Position numbers and translations under genes: made by a program
Assembly (NCBI GenBank): GCA_027488215.1
Contig: JAIYCB010000011.1
Span: 62,001 to 126,000 of the forward strand
Length of the DNA stretch: 64,000 nucleotides
Direction: 5' to 3'
Origin: Comamonadaceae bacterium
Lineage (GTDB): Bacteria; Pseudomonadota; Gammaproteobacteria; Burkholderiales; Burkholderiaceae_C
In this document: positions 34,029 through 42,809 of the stretch, in pieces
Position numbering within the stretch: the first letter of the stretch is position 1
Layout: each line of letters begins with the position of its first letter
The notes under the pieces: generated by a model
Seen by the model: only the letters and a program-made list of their open reading frames with translations
Databases searched by the model: none
What the model was told of the DNA's origin: nothing

Positions 34029-35066
34029 ATGACCGCACCCATTGACACCGAAGCGCTGGTCATTGGTGCAGGCCCCGTGGGCCTGTTTCAGGTCTTCCAG
34101 CTGGGTCTGCAAGGCGTGCACTGCCATGTGGTTGACGCCCTGCCCTATGTGGGCGGCCAATGCGCCGAGCTCTATGGCCAAAAACCCATTTATGACATCC
34201 CGGGGATTCCGTATTGCACTGGCCTCGAACTGGTCGAGCGCCTGCAGCAACAAATGGCGCCCTTCAAACCCACCCTGCACCTGGGCCAGCAAGTCGACAG
34301 CGTCGAGCGCCTTCCCGACCAGCGCCTGCAGGTGATCACCAGCGCAGGCCTGACCTTTCACACCCCCACCCTGTTCATCGCAGCGGGCGTGGGCGCTTTT
34401 GTTCCTCGCCGCATGGCGCTCGATGGCTTGGCGGCATTTGAAGGCACGCAAGTCTTTGCTGAGCATCCCACGCCCGAGCGCTGGGCAAGCCAACACCTGG
34501 TGGTGGCGGGCGACGGCGAAGCCGCTTTACAAACCTGTCTGGATGCGGGCCAAGGGCCACAAGCGGCGGCCAGTGTCACGCTAATGCACCGACGCGACCA
34601 ATTCAGCGCCGCACCCGAGCTGATCGCCCTGATACGCCAAGCCTGCGCCGAAGGCCGCATGCGCTTTGTGGCGGGTCAGCCCACCGGCTTGCGCACCGAT
34701 GCTGGCCGCTTGCAAGCGCTGGAACTGCTCAACCCTCAAGGCGAAAGCGAATGGCTGAACCTGGACGTGCTGCAAACCTGCCTGGGCCTGTCGCCAAAAT
34801 TGGGCCCTGTGGCGCAATGGGGCCTGGCGATGGAACGCAAGCAATTGGTGGTCAACACCGAAAACTTCGCCACCTCCGAGCCCGGCATCTTTGCGGTGGG
34901 TGATATCAACACCTACCCCGGCAAAAAGAAGCTCATCCTCTGCGGCTTCCACGAAGCCACGCTGGCCGCCTTCGGAGCGGTGGCCTTGCTGCGGCCGGAT
35001 GAAAAGTCCCTGCTGCAGTACACGACAACCTCTACCCTGCTGCACCAGCGGCTGGGCATCGCATAA
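34029..35066 (+). CDS. Ferredoxin-NADP(+) reductase, thioredoxin-reductase-like type
   Basis: This 345-residue FAD/NAD(P)-binding protein transfers electrons between NADPH and ferredoxin. ALVIGAGPVGLFQVFQLGLQGV is the FAD motif, PYVGGQCAELYGQKPIYDIPGIP follows as in this subclass, and PGIFAVGDINTYPGKKKLILCGFHEATLAA closes the FAD site. The CxxC redox pair of thioredoxin reductase is absent, as expected. It follows fdxA, so the two may form an NADPH-to-ferredoxin chain that could supply CysI, though a terminator separates them. Confidence 0.92.
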   Translation: MTAPIDTEALVIGAGPVGLFQVFQLGLQGVHCHVVDALPYVGGQCAELYGQKPIYDIPGIPYCTGLELVERLQQQMAPFKPTLHLGQQVDSVERLPDQRLQVITSAGLTFHTPTLFIAAGVGAFVPRRMALDGLAAFEGTQVFAEHPTPERWASQHLVVAGDGEAALQTCLDAGQGPQAAASVTLMHRRDQFSAAPELIALIRQACAEGRMRFVAGQPTGLRTDAGRLQALELLNPQGESEWLNLDVLQTCLGLSPKLGPVAQWGLAMERKQLVVNTENFATSEPGIFAVGDINTYPGKKKLILCGFHEATLAAFGAVALLRPDEKSLLQYTTTSTLLHQRLGIA

Positions 35067-35075
35067 AATCCAAAA

Positions 35076-35097
35076 TGCGCCGCAGCAAAGCGGCGCA
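35076..35097. terminator. GC-rich hairpin between the reductase gene and the riboswitch
   Basis: A perfect 8-bp stem TGCGCCGC/GCGGCGCA with a 6-base loop starts 10 bases after the reductase stop. No T-run follows on the plus strand; four A residues precede it, giving a short T-run on the minus strand. It may end reductase transcription or insulate the riboswitch. Confidence 0.45.
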
Positions 35098-35098
35098 T

Positions 35099-35184
35099 TC
35101 GCTAGGGGTGTTGATGGCTGCAAAGCCATCGACTGAGAAAGTCCCTTTGAACCTGATTGAGGTAATCCTCGCGCAGGGAAGCTT
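35099..35184 (+). promoter_or_regulatory. TPP riboswitch (THI element)
   Basis: The conserved blocks are in order: AGGGGTG (35104-35110), the P3 hairpin GATGGCTGCAAAGCCATC, ACTGAGAAAGTCCCTTTGAACC (positions about 35132-35153), then CTGATTGAGGTAATCCTCGCG and CAGGGAAGC. This is the full two-domain fold that binds thiamine pyrophosphate. It lies 75 bases upstream of thiM and should repress the thiM-thiE-thiD-transporter operon when TPP is abundant. I could not assign whether the switch acts on transcription or translation. Confidence 0.97.
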
Positions 35185-35258
35185 GTCAAAAGAACGGCCT
35201 CCAAGTCTGGATGCGCCCTGTTCCCAGCCAGCCGACCTGCCATCACGAAAGAAACGTC

Positions 35259-36098
35259 ATGGCACTCTCCAATGAATCTCGCCTTTCCCCGGACGATCTG
35301 TGGTCCGACATCATGGCCGTTCGCAACGGCAGCCCCCTGGTGCACAGCATCACCAACCTGGTGGTTATGAACCTGAACGCCAATGTACTGCTGGCTGCCG
35401 GCGCATCGCCCGTTATGGCCCATGCCCATGAAGAGGTCCAGGACATGGTCCAAATCGCCCAATCCCTGGTGCTGAACATTGGCACGCTCGAACCCTACTG
35501 GGTGAAAAGCATGACCTTGGCGATGGTCGCCGCCAAAGCCCGCGGCATTCCTGTCGTACTCGATCCGGTGGGCGCAGGCGCCACCCCTTATCGCAACCAA
35601 ACTTTGGAAGCCTTGCTGGCGGCAGGTCACCCCACCGTGATCCGTGGCAATGGCTCTGAAATCATGAGCACCGCCAATGCGGCCATCAAAACCCGGGGGG
35701 TGGACAGCAGCGCCAGCGCCAACGACGCCTTGGATGCCGCCCAAGCCCTGGCCAAGCGCACACAAGGCACGGTGAGCGTCAGCGGTGAAACCGACCACAT
35801 TTTGGACGCCCACGGGCGCATGGCACGACTGAACAATGGCCACGTCTGGATGACCCGCATCACCGGCGTGGGTTGCTCGCTGACCGCGCTGATCGGCGCT
35901 TTCTGCGCGGTCCAGCCCGATGCATGGCGTGCCACCACGGCCGCGATGGCACTGATGAGCATCGCTGGCGAGCGGGCCGCTGAACAAGCCCAGGCCCAGG
36001 GCCTTGGCGTGGGAACCATGGCCGCGCTCTTGCTCGATAACCTGCAAGGCCTGCCCGAGTCGCAGTTCATGTCACGCCTGAAACTGGACTTGGGTTGA
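35259..36098 (+). CDS. thiM: Hydroxyethylthiazole kinase
   Basis: This 279-residue kinase phosphorylates salvaged 4-methyl-5-(2-hydroxyethyl)thiazole. [35 protein letters not shown] is the family N-terminus, [15 protein letters not shown] and VIRGNGSEI are the substrate region, and [16 protein letters not shown] is the anion-hole motif with the catalytic Cys. It is the first gene behind the TPP riboswitch. ATG 35259 (MALSNESR) is used, and the ribosome-binding site is weak (GAAAG). Confidence 0.96.
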   Translation: MALSNESRLSPDDLWSDIMAVRNGSPLVHSITNLVVMNLNANVLLAAGASPVMAHAHEEVQDMVQIAQSLVLNIGTLEPYWVKSMTLAMVAAKARGIPVVLDPVGAGATPYRNQTLEALLAAGHPTVIRGNGSEIMSTANAAIKTRGVDSSASANDALDAAQALAKRTQGTVSVSGETDHILDAHGRMARLNNGHVWMTRITGVGCSLTALIGAFCAVQPDAWRATTAAMALMSIAGERAAEQAQAQGLGVGTMAALLLDNLQGLPESQFMSRLKLDLG

Positions 36099-36105
36099 AA
36101 GCCCG

Positions 36106-36774
36106 ATGGACCCGCTTGTACGCATCAGGCGCGAACAATTGCGCCTTTATCTGGTCACAGACTCTGCGCTGTGCCGAGGGCGCTCGCTGACCGATGTCGT
36201 CGCCGATGCAGTGCGTGGCGGCGTCACCTGCGTGCAACTGAGGGAGAAAGAGCTCGGCACGCGAGAGTTTTTGGCACGTGCACAGGCGCTCAAGTCATTG
36301 TTGCTGCCTTTGCAAATCCCTCTGGTGATCAACGACCGCATTGACGTGGCCCTGGCCTGCCAGGCCGATGGCGTGCACTTGGGACAAAGCGACATGCCGG
36401 TCGATCTGGTACGCAAAATATTGCCGCCGCATGTGTTCATCGGCTTGTCGGTCGAAAACGACCAAGACGTTGCACAGGCCATCGACCTGCCTGTGGACTA
36501 CCTGGGCATCAGTCCCGTATTTGCCACACCGACCAAAACGGACACCCAAAACCCGTGGGGCCTGGCGGGGCTGCAACGTGCTCGCGCTATGACCGCCTTG
36601 CCTCTGGTGGCCATCGGCGGCATCAACCGCGCCAATGCAGCCCAAGTGAGCCATTGCGGCGCAGATGGTCTGGCCATCGTCAGCGCCATCTGCGCAGCGG
36701 ATGATCCAACCTCGGCTGCAGCCGAGCTGCTCGCGTTGGCGCAAGCCCCTTTCCCCAAGGAACACCGTTCATGA
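36106..36774 (+). CDS. thiE: Thiamine-phosphate synthase
   Basis: This 222-residue TIM-barrel enzyme joins HMP-PP and thiazole phosphate to give thiamine phosphate. LRLYLVTDSALCRG, VTCVQLREKELGTREFL, LVINDRIDVALACQADGVHLGQSDMP, ISPVFATPTKTDT and PLVAIGGINRANA are the conserved strands with phosphate-binding residues. It starts 7 bases after thiM and overlaps thiD by four bases (ATGA). Confidence 0.96.
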   Translation: MDPLVRIRREQLRLYLVTDSALCRGRSLTDVVADAVRGGVTCVQLREKELGTREFLARAQALKSLLLPLQIPLVINDRIDVALACQADGVHLGQSDMPVDLVRKILPPHVFIGLSVENDQDVAQAIDLPVDYLGISPVFATPTKTDTQNPWGLAGLQRARAMTALPLVAIGGINRANAAQVSHCGADGLAIVSAICAADDPTSAAAELLALAQAPFPKEHRS

Positions 36775-37610
36775 ATCCAAGGATTTCACGCTACCCACGG
36801 CTGCTGACCATTGCAGGCTCAGACAGCGGCGGCGGCGCTGGCATACAGGCCGACCTCAAGACCTTCAGTGCCTTGGGTTGCTACGGCATGAGCGCCATCA
36901 CGGCCTTGACTGCACAAAACACCACTGGCGTGCGCGCCATCCACGCCGTCCCCCCACAAATGCTGTGCGATCAAATCGATGCAGTCATCGAAGACATTGG
37001 TGTGGATGCCGTCAAGATAGGGATGCTGCATGCTCCCGAGATCGTGCAAGTGGTGGCCAACGCCATCGAGAGACACCAACTGCGTCAGGTGGTTCTGGAC
37101 CCCGTCATGATCGCCACCAGTGGTGCTGAATTGATCGAAAACGAAGCCGTACAGGCCTTGGTTCAGCAGCTCTTCCCTCTTGTCCAGCTCATCACACCCA
37201 ACCTTGACGAAGCGGGTTTCCTGGTCGGCCATACCCTGAAAAATGAAGCCGATATGGAAGCCGCGGCAGACCAACTGCTGGGCTTGGGTGCTCGCGCCGT
37301 CCTCATCAAAGGTGGGCACCTCAGCGGCGACACGGTGGCTGACCTGTTTGTCGACTGTGATGCCCAGAAATGGTGGCTGCGCGCTCCCCGCATCCACAGC
37401 CCCAACACACATGGCACGGGATGCACCCTGTCCTCTGCCATTGCCGCCCACCTCGCGCTGGGAGACCCGATTCCAGTGGCCATTGAAAAAAGCCATGCCT
37501 ACATTCGCCAAGCCCTAAAAGCTGGTGCAGATGTGCGCACCGGGGCCGGAAGCGGGCCCCTCAACCACCATTCAGCGCCTGTGCCCATGCACATCATGCA
37601 CACCCAATAA
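36771..37610 (+). CDS. thiD: Hydroxymethylpyrimidine/phosphomethylpyrimidine kinase
   Basis: This 279-residue ribokinase-fold enzyme phosphorylates HMP twice to HMP-PP. LLTIAGSDSGGGAGIQADLKTFSALGCYGMSAITALTAQNT is diagnostic, VLDPVMIATSGAELIE follows, and NTHGTGCTLSSAIAAHLALG is the anion hole. With ThiM and ThiE it makes a salvage route from free thiazole and pyrimidine. No thiC, thiG or thiS lies in the window. Confidence 0.96.
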   Translation: MNPRISRYPRLLTIAGSDSGGGAGIQADLKTFSALGCYGMSAITALTAQNTTGVRAIHAVPPQMLCDQIDAVIEDIGVDAVKIGMLHAPEIVQVVANAIERHQLRQVVLDPVMIATSGAELIENEAVQALVQQLFPLVQLITPNLDEAGFLVGHTLKNEADMEAAADQLLGLGARAVLIKGGHLSGDTVADLFVDCDAQKWWLRAPRIHSPNTHGTGCTLSSAIAAHLALGDPIPVAIEKSHAYIRQALKAGADVRTGAGSGPLNHHSAPVPMHIMHTQ

Positions 37611-37646
37611 GGGCGACCGCACGCCCTGAAGCGAAAGAATTTCACC

Positions 37647-39038
37647 ATGGACTTGACGCTCGCGGCCTTGCTGGCCTGCACCCTTGCAACCTTTGTCTGG
37701 ATCGGGATCAGAGCCGGTGCCGACCAAGGAAGCTTGGATGACTACATCACCGCACGCAACTCACAGTCGGCCCTCACACTGACCTTGTCCTTTGTGGCAT
37801 CCGGCCTGGGTGCATGGATTTTGTTTGTGCCACCAGAAATTGGCGCGTTCGTTGGACCCGTTGGCTTGGCAGGTTACGCCGTGGCGGCGGCCCTGCCGTT
37901 TCTGATCCTGGTTTGGTTTGGTCCAGCCATCCGTCAGCGTATGCCCCAAGGCCGCAGCCTGGCAGAGTTCGCCGAAGAACGCTTTGGACCTCTGATGCGC
38001 TATTGGCTCACCGGCTTGTCTCTCTTGTACATGCTGTGTTTCATCACCGCAGAACTCACGGCCCTGTCCGCCATTGCCGGTTTGACGGGCAAGTTGCCGG
38101 GACACTGGGTCATGGGCGCTGTGACCCTCACCACTCTCGCCTACACCAGTTGGGGCGGACTGCGTGCCAGCATGGCCACCGACCGACTACAGGGCTGGCT
38201 GATCTTGGGCCTGATCGTGGCCGTCTGCGTCAGCATCGCCTGGACCACCCAAGACCTGCAAACCCCGCTCGCAGCCCCGCCCTCCATCCCGCTTGCGCCC
38301 GGCTTGGGTGTTGCTATCACCCTGATCATCGCCGTGACAGCGGCCAATCTTTTTCATCAGGGCTACTGGCAACGCATTTGGTCAGCCCGAGACGACAGCG
38401 CCCTGAAAACCGGCTCACTTTGGGCTGCCATCATCACCGTGATCATCATTGCCGTGATTGGCGGTTTGGGCATGCTCAGCGTGATGCTCGGCAAAGACCC
38501 CGGACAACCACCGGCACCGTTTTTTGTGCTGATCGGCAACAACAGCCTTTTGTTGACAGCGATCGTCATGGTCTTGGCCACCGCACTGGTGGCTTCTTCT
38601 GTGGACTCCCTGCAAAATGCGCTCGCATCGCTCTTGCTCACATTCCGGAGTCAAACCGGCGGCACCACCATTCGCCAAGCCAGATGGCTTACTGTCCTGC
38701 TGATGATCCCCGTCTTCTTGGTTGCACTGGAGGGCATCTCGGTCTTGCGCATTTTTTTGGTGGCTGATTTGCTGTGTGCAACCGCGGTCGTCCCGGTCCT
38801 TTTGGGCTTCTGGAAAAAAATGACACCCTTGAGCGCCATCGCAGGATGCATCGCCGGACTCTTCGGCGCCGTGGTGCCCGGCTGGATCGAGACTGGCAAC
38901 TGGATGAATGGACTGCTGCTCGCCAGCTTTCCAAACAACACCCCAACCCTTGGCCCCTTTGTCGGAGCCCTGCTGGCCTCCTCTTTGACAACATTGCTGG
39001 TGGCATACGGGTCCAGCGCTGCAAAACGCGCGGCATGA
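37647..39038 (+). CDS. Sodium/solute symporter, ThiV-like putative thiamine-precursor transporter
   Basis: This 463-residue inner-membrane protein has about 12-13 transmembrane helices of the SSS family. SFVASGLGAWILFVPPEIGAFVG and SLAEFAEERFGPLMRY are typical of the PanF/PutP group, and LATALVASSVDSLQNALASLLL lies late. It starts 36 bases after thiD and is thus under the TPP riboswitch. Comparative genomics has named SSS transporters in thiamine regulons ThiV and linked them to uptake of pyrimidine precursors (HMP) in SAR11 and others. Assignment as HMP or thiazole importer here is inferred from context. Confidence 0.75.
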   Translation: MDLTLAALLACTLATFVWIGIRAGADQGSLDDYITARNSQSALTLTLSFVASGLGAWILFVPPEIGAFVGPVGLAGYAVAAALPFLILVWFGPAIRQRMPQGRSLAEFAEERFGPLMRYWLTGLSLLYMLCFITAELTALSAIAGLTGKLPGHWVMGAVTLTTLAYTSWGGLRASMATDRLQGWLILGLIVAVCVSIAWTTQDLQTPLAAPPSIPLAPGLGVAITLIIAVTAANLFHQGYWQRIWSARDDSALKTGSLWAAIITVIIIAVIGGLGMLSVMLGKDPGQPPAPFFVLIGNNSLLLTAIVMVLATALVASSVDSLQNALASLLLTFRSQTGGTTIRQARWLTVLLMIPVFLVALEGISVLRIFLVADLLCATAVVPVLLGFWKKMTPLSAIAGCIAGLFGAVVPGWIETGNWMNGLLLASFPNNTPTLGPFVGALLASSLTTLLVAYGSSAAKRAA

Positions 39039-39137
39039 TTGCCACACACAATCACCCGAGCTGCCACACCACGAAAACAGAGCGCAAGAATTTTCAAAAA
39101 ACTTGCGCCTCCTCTCAAAACAGCCCCAAAAGCACTC

Positions 39138-39143
39138 TATAAT
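39138..39143 (+). promoter_or_regulatory. -10 box of the tRNA-Asn promoter
   Basis: A perfect TATAAT lies 10 bases before the mature tRNA 5' end. No good TTGACA-like -35 is seen at 16-18 bases upstream. Confidence 0.6.
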
Positions 39144-39153
39144 CGAAATCTGT

Positions 39154-39229
39154 TCCTCAATAGCTCAGTCGGTAGAGCACCGGACTGTTAATCCGTAGGT
39201 CCCTGGTTCGAGCCCAGGTTGAGGAGCCA
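39154..39229 (+). tRNA. tRNA-Asn (anticodon GTT)
   Basis: This is a 76-base cloverleaf with the 3' CCA encoded. The acceptor stem TCCTCAA (39154-39160) pairs with TTGAGGA (39219-39225), with discriminator G then CCA. The D arm has AGCTCAGTCGGTAGAGC, the anticodon GTT is at 39187-39189, and the T arm has GGTTCGAGCC. Confidence 0.98.
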
Positions 39230-39245
39230 AATTCAAGACCAAATC

Positions 39246-39268
39246 AGCCCGCACAAGCGGGCTTTTTT
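39246..39268 (+). terminator. Rho-independent terminator after tRNA-Asn
   Basis: The stem AGCCCGC/GCGGGCT with loop ACAA is followed by a run of T (39262-39268). It begins 17 bases after the tRNA CCA end. Confidence 0.93.
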
Positions 39269-39495
39269 GTTGCTGGCATCGGTGCGTCAGACCATTGGGA
39301 GGATCGAACAATGAACGATACCTTGCCCATCTGCTCTGATCTTGGATCTGAAGGACACCCGTCCACAAAGGTCCTGAGCAACAGGCCGACCCGTGTCACC
39401 TGAGCAGCAGCTCTGAGCCTGCAAAGACTGCTTAAATGCAGGTACTTCGGTCCCATTTGGCCGAGGAAACTCAAGCACTTGAACAGGAGCCCTCC

Positions 39496-40263
39496 ATGAC
39501 CCCATCCCTCAAAGGCCAAATCGCCTGGATCACCGGAGGGGGCAGCGGCATCGGTCTGGCCGGGGCGATAGAGCTGGCCAAGGCTGGGGCCCATGTGGTG
39601 ATTTCGGGCCGCAACGCTGCCACCAACGTCACCGCGCTTGCGAGCTTGCAGGCTCTGGGCAGTGCCGAAGCGCTCTTGTTAGACGTAGCCGACAAAGATG
39701 CGGTCAAAGCGGCGGCCCAGCACATCCTGGATCGCCACGGCCGCATCGACATTCTGGTGACCAGCGCGGGCACCAATGCCACACAGCGCAACTTCAACGT
39801 GGTCTCGCCCGAGGCTTGGGACGATGTGGTGGCCATCAACCTGTCGGGACTGTTTTATTGCGTGCATGCGGTCCTGCCCGCCATGCGACAGCAACAAAGC
39901 GGCTTGATCATCAACGTCTCGTCATGGGCGGGGCTTTATGCATCCAAACTCACAGGCCCGGCTTACAACGCAACCAAACGTGCTGTGCTGGCCCTGACCG
40001 AGTCCATCAACATGGAAGAATGCACGAATGGCATCCGCGCCACATCACTTTTGCCCGGTGAAGTGGCCACGCCGATTCTGGACAAACGGCCCGTGCCGCC
40101 CTCTGTCGAGCAGCGCGAGCGCATGGTGCAAGCTGAAGACATGGGCCAGGCCATCCTGTTTGTGGCGCAGATGCCTGCCCGCACCTGCATCAACGAACTG
40201 ATCATCTCGCCCACCTTCAACCGCTTCTACACAGGTGGGTTGGAGACGCCGCCCAAGCGCTGA
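39496..40263 (+). CDS. Short-chain dehydrogenase/reductase
   Basis: This is a 255-residue NAD(P)-dependent Rossmann-fold oxidoreductase. TGGGSGIGLAGA is the cofactor motif, and LVTSAGTN corresponds to NAG. The catalytic Ser is in INVSSWAGLY, and Tyr/Lys in GPAYNATKRAVLAL (YxxxK). CAGGAGC at 39484-39490 supports ATG 39496. The substrate is unknown. The DMT transporter gene starts 10 bases downstream, so the two are probably co-transcribed. Confidence 0.93.
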   Translation: MTPSLKGQIAWITGGGSGIGLAGAIELAKAGAHVVISGRNAATNVTALASLQALGSAEALLLDVADKDAVKAAAQHILDRHGRIDILVTSAGTNATQRNFNVVSPEAWDDVVAINLSGLFYCVHAVLPAMRQQQSGLIINVSSWAGLYASKLTGPAYNATKRAVLALTESINMEECTNGIRATSLLPGEVATPILDKRPVPPSVEQRERMVQAEDMGQAILFVAQMPARTCINELIISPTFNRFYTGGLETPPKR

Positions 40264-40273
40264 ACCCGGCCTA

Positions 40274-41164
40274 ATGAGCCAACTTTTCAGTGACAGCGCG
40301 CGGAACCGGCGCATTGGCATTGCGCTGGTGACGGTGACCACCTTGATGTTTGCCACACTGGATGCATCTGCCAAGTGGTTGGTCATGAGCCTGCCCGTGA
40401 TGCAGGTGGTCTGGATGCGCTTTCTGACGCATTCGCTGTTTTCCATCGCGGTGTTTGCGCCCTCGGTCAAAGGCGACTTACTCCGTTGGCGGCATCCGCG
40501 CTTGCAACTGCTGCGGGGCTTGATGTTGGCATCCATGACTGGCTTGAATTTCTGGGCTCTGCAGTATTTGCAGCTGGCCGAAACCGGGGCCATGCAGTTC
40601 TCTGTACCGATTTTGATTGCCCTGCTCTCGGCCTGGTGGTTGGGTGAGCGGCTGGATGCCAAACGATGGCTGGCGATTGCGGTGGGCTTTGCAGGCGTAC
40701 TGGTCATCATTCGCCCCGGTAGCCAGGGCTTTCACCCGGCCATCTTGTTGTCGGCGCTCAATGCCATTTTGTATGCCCTGTTCAATATGATGACCCGCTA
40801 CCTGGCCAGCAGCGAAAACCCGGCCACCACGCAACTGACCTCGGCGGTGGTGGCCACTTTGGTGTTGACGCCCGTAGCGCTGTGGCAATGGCAAAACCCG
40901 GCAACGTTGCTCGAGTGGTTCGTGATGGCACTGGCCGGTTTGTGCGGCGGCATTGGCCACTACTTTGTGGCCGTGGCCCACCGCTATGCTTCAGCGGCGG
41001 TGCTGGGGCCGTTTTTGTACCAGCAAATCATTTACATGACCCTGATGGGTTGGCTGGTGTTTGACCAGGTACCTGACTTGGCAGTGGTACTGGGGGCATT
41101 CATCGTGGTGGCCAGCGGCCTGTATTTGTTGTGGCGGGAATTTCAAGGTCCAGGGGAGAAGTGA
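40274..41164 (+). CDS. DMT/EamA-family membrane transporter
   Basis: This 296-residue protein has ten predicted helices in two EamA repeats. The first repeat starts ALVTVTTLMFATLDASAKWLV with VVWMRFLTHSLFS; the second starts GFHPAILLSALNAILYALFNMMTRYLA. C-terminal PFLYQQIIYMTLMGWLVFDQVPDLAVVLGAFIVVASGLYLL is characteristic. Members export metabolites or amino acids, or import nucleotide-sugar-like compounds; the direction is not predictable. Confidence 0.92.
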   Translation: MSQLFSDSARNRRIGIALVTVTTLMFATLDASAKWLVMSLPVMQVVWMRFLTHSLFSIAVFAPSVKGDLLRWRHPRLQLLRGLMLASMTGLNFWALQYLQLAETGAMQFSVPILIALLSAWWLGERLDAKRWLAIAVGFAGVLVIIRPGSQGFHPAILLSALNAILYALFNMMTRYLASSENPATTQLTSAVVATLVLTPVALWQWQNPATLLEWFVMALAGLCGGIGHYFVAVAHRYASAAVLGPFLYQQIIYMTLMGWLVFDQVPDLAVVLGAFIVVASGLYLLWREFQGPGEK

Positions 41165-41293
41165 GGACAAAGTCTTGCGCCTCGAGGTGTTACTAGCGGC
41201 TCACAGTCAGGTCGGTGACACAAAGCCTGCTACGCAACGCTCAAGATGAGGCACATGCTCAGGGCGTTTGCGCTGTCACCTCAGGAGTTATGC

Positions 41294-42355
41294 ATGTCTT
41301 CATCCCCACGCTGGAAACACCGCCCACCGGGCTCGAATTGGGGCGACTTCGGGCCTGACGACCAATACGGTCGCATGAACCTCTTGACGCCCGACAAAGT
41401 GCTGCTAGGCATGGCCGAGGTGCGAACAGGGCAGACTTTCAACCTGAGCCTGCCACTGGATTTTCCGGGGGGCAACGTGCTCAACCCCAGGCGTCAGCCG
41501 CCCGTGCTGCGCCCGACGGTGCGCGAGGGCAAAGCCAACATGAACTACCAGCTTTGGTGCGACGACCCGGCTTGTACCGATGTGGTGTGCGACGACCTGG
41601 TGATCATGCACTTGCAGTACAGCACCCAGTGGGACAGCCTGGCGCACGTGGGCTCGATGTTTGATGCCAACGGCGATGGTGTGCCAGAGCCGGTTTATTA
41701 CAACGGTTTTCGCGCCGGGATCGATGTGGTCGGCCCAAGTGGCAGTGGGGGAGCTGGCGTTTTTGGTTTTCCAGAGATCGCCCGGGAATCCACATCAGCA
41801 GCCAAGGCGCTGGGCATCGAAAGAATGTCCGAGCGCTGCGTGCAGGGCCGCGCCGTGATGATCGACCTGCACGCCCATTTAGGGCGAGAGCGTGTTCGGG
41901 TGGGCTACGACCTGCTCATGGACATCATGCGCAAGGACGGCGTGGTGGTGGAGCCTGGCGACATGGTCTGCCTGCACACGGGGTTTGCCCAGATGCTGCT
42001 GGAAATGAACAAGCAGCCTGACCCTCACGCAGTGGAAAATTCATGTGCCGTGCTGGAGGGGCGCGACGAGCGGCTACTGCAGTGGATCACTGATTCAGGC
42101 ATGGTGGCCCTGATCGCTGACAACTACGCGGTCGAAGGCCTGCCTGCCTCCCCCCGGCCCGGCAGCTGCGCGGCTTTGCCCTTGCACGAGCATTGCCTGT
42201 TCAAGCTGGGGGTGCACCTGGGCGAGATCTGGCACTTGACCCCTTTGGCCAACTGGCTACGCGAACACGGCCGTCACCGCTTTTTGCTCACCGCCCCACC
42301 CTTGCGCCTGCCCGGGGCCATTGGCTCGCCAGCCACGCCCATCGCCACGGTGTGA
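41294..42355 (+). CDS. Cyclase-family (kynurenine formamidase-like) hydrolase
   Basis: This 353-residue protein of the metal-dependent cyclase superfamily has CAGGAG at 41282-41287 as ribosome-binding site. The metal motif usually written HxGTHxDxxxH appears as LQYSTQWDSLAHVGS, that is with the first His replaced by Tyr/Gln-type residues but Asp and the last His kept, a variant I associate with longer cyclases of this group. GRAVMIDLHAH and GDMVCLHTGF follow, and EHCLFKLGVHLGEIWHL closes the fold. The substrate is unknown. Confidence 0.85.
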   Translation: MSSSPRWKHRPPGSNWGDFGPDDQYGRMNLLTPDKVLLGMAEVRTGQTFNLSLPLDFPGGNVLNPRRQPPVLRPTVREGKANMNYQLWCDDPACTDVVCDDLVIMHLQYSTQWDSLAHVGSMFDANGDGVPEPVYYNGFRAGIDVVGPSGSGGAGVFGFPEIARESTSAAKALGIERMSERCVQGRAVMIDLHAHLGRERVRVGYDLLMDIMRKDGVVVEPGDMVCLHTGFAQMLLEMNKQPDPHAVENSCAVLEGRDERLLQWITDSGMVALIADNYAVEGLPASPRPGSCAALPLHEHCLFKLGVHLGEIWHLTPLANWLREHGRHRFLLTAPPLRLPGAIGSPATPIATV

Positions 42356-42431
42356 GCCATTGGCCAGATTGCACTTTGTGGCAGCGACAATCGGACAACC
42401 GGAAAGAGAATTGCCGGTAAGGAATTGGCCG

Positions 42432-42809
42432 ATGGATTTGCTAATGCTGGACTTTGACTGCAGTGAAGACACTGAAGGGGTGGTGTGCTGGGACGCGCTG
42501 GCGCAACCGCATCCGCGCCACAACGGCGCCTTGCTGCACGAGGTGGCGCAGGTGCTGGCCTGGGCCCATGGTTTTGATGCGCAAGGCCCCGGCCCGCTGG
42601 AGGATGGCGCGAACTGGGACTTTGACCTGCAAGCCACGCTGCACCCCAGCGGCCCAAACCCACAAGTTACCCGCTTGGTTTTCGAAGCGGACAAAGGCCA
42701 CTGCGCCATGCAAGCTGCCGATCTGGCACTACCCCTGGCGCTGAGTTTGAGCCTGAGCGGCAAGCCCGGCTTTGCGCAGGCCTTTCGCGAACGCTGGGGT
42801 GCGCCATGA
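42432..42809 (+). CDS. Small conserved-looking protein coupled to chrA
   Basis: This 125-residue acidic cytoplasmic protein has no signal peptide and no domain I recognise. It is rich in Leu, Ala and His, with VVCWDALAQPHPRHNGALLHEVAQVLAWAHGF in the first half and a C-terminal ALSLSLSGKPGFAQAFRERWG. Its stop overlaps the chrA start (ATGA), which strongly suggests co-translation. A role in chromate or anion handling is only a guess from position. Confidence 0.65.
   Translation: MDLLMLDFDCSEDTEGVVCWDALAQPHPRHNGALLHEVAQVLAWAHGFDAQGPGPLEDGANWDFDLQATLHPSGPNPQVTRLVFEADKGHCAMQAADLALPLALSLSLSGKPGFAQAFRERWGAP

Noticed and set aside
34581-36047. 488-codon minus-strand frame across the ferredoxin reductase, riboswitch and thiM
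   Set aside because: It runs antisense through three well-supported features and has no protein-family character.
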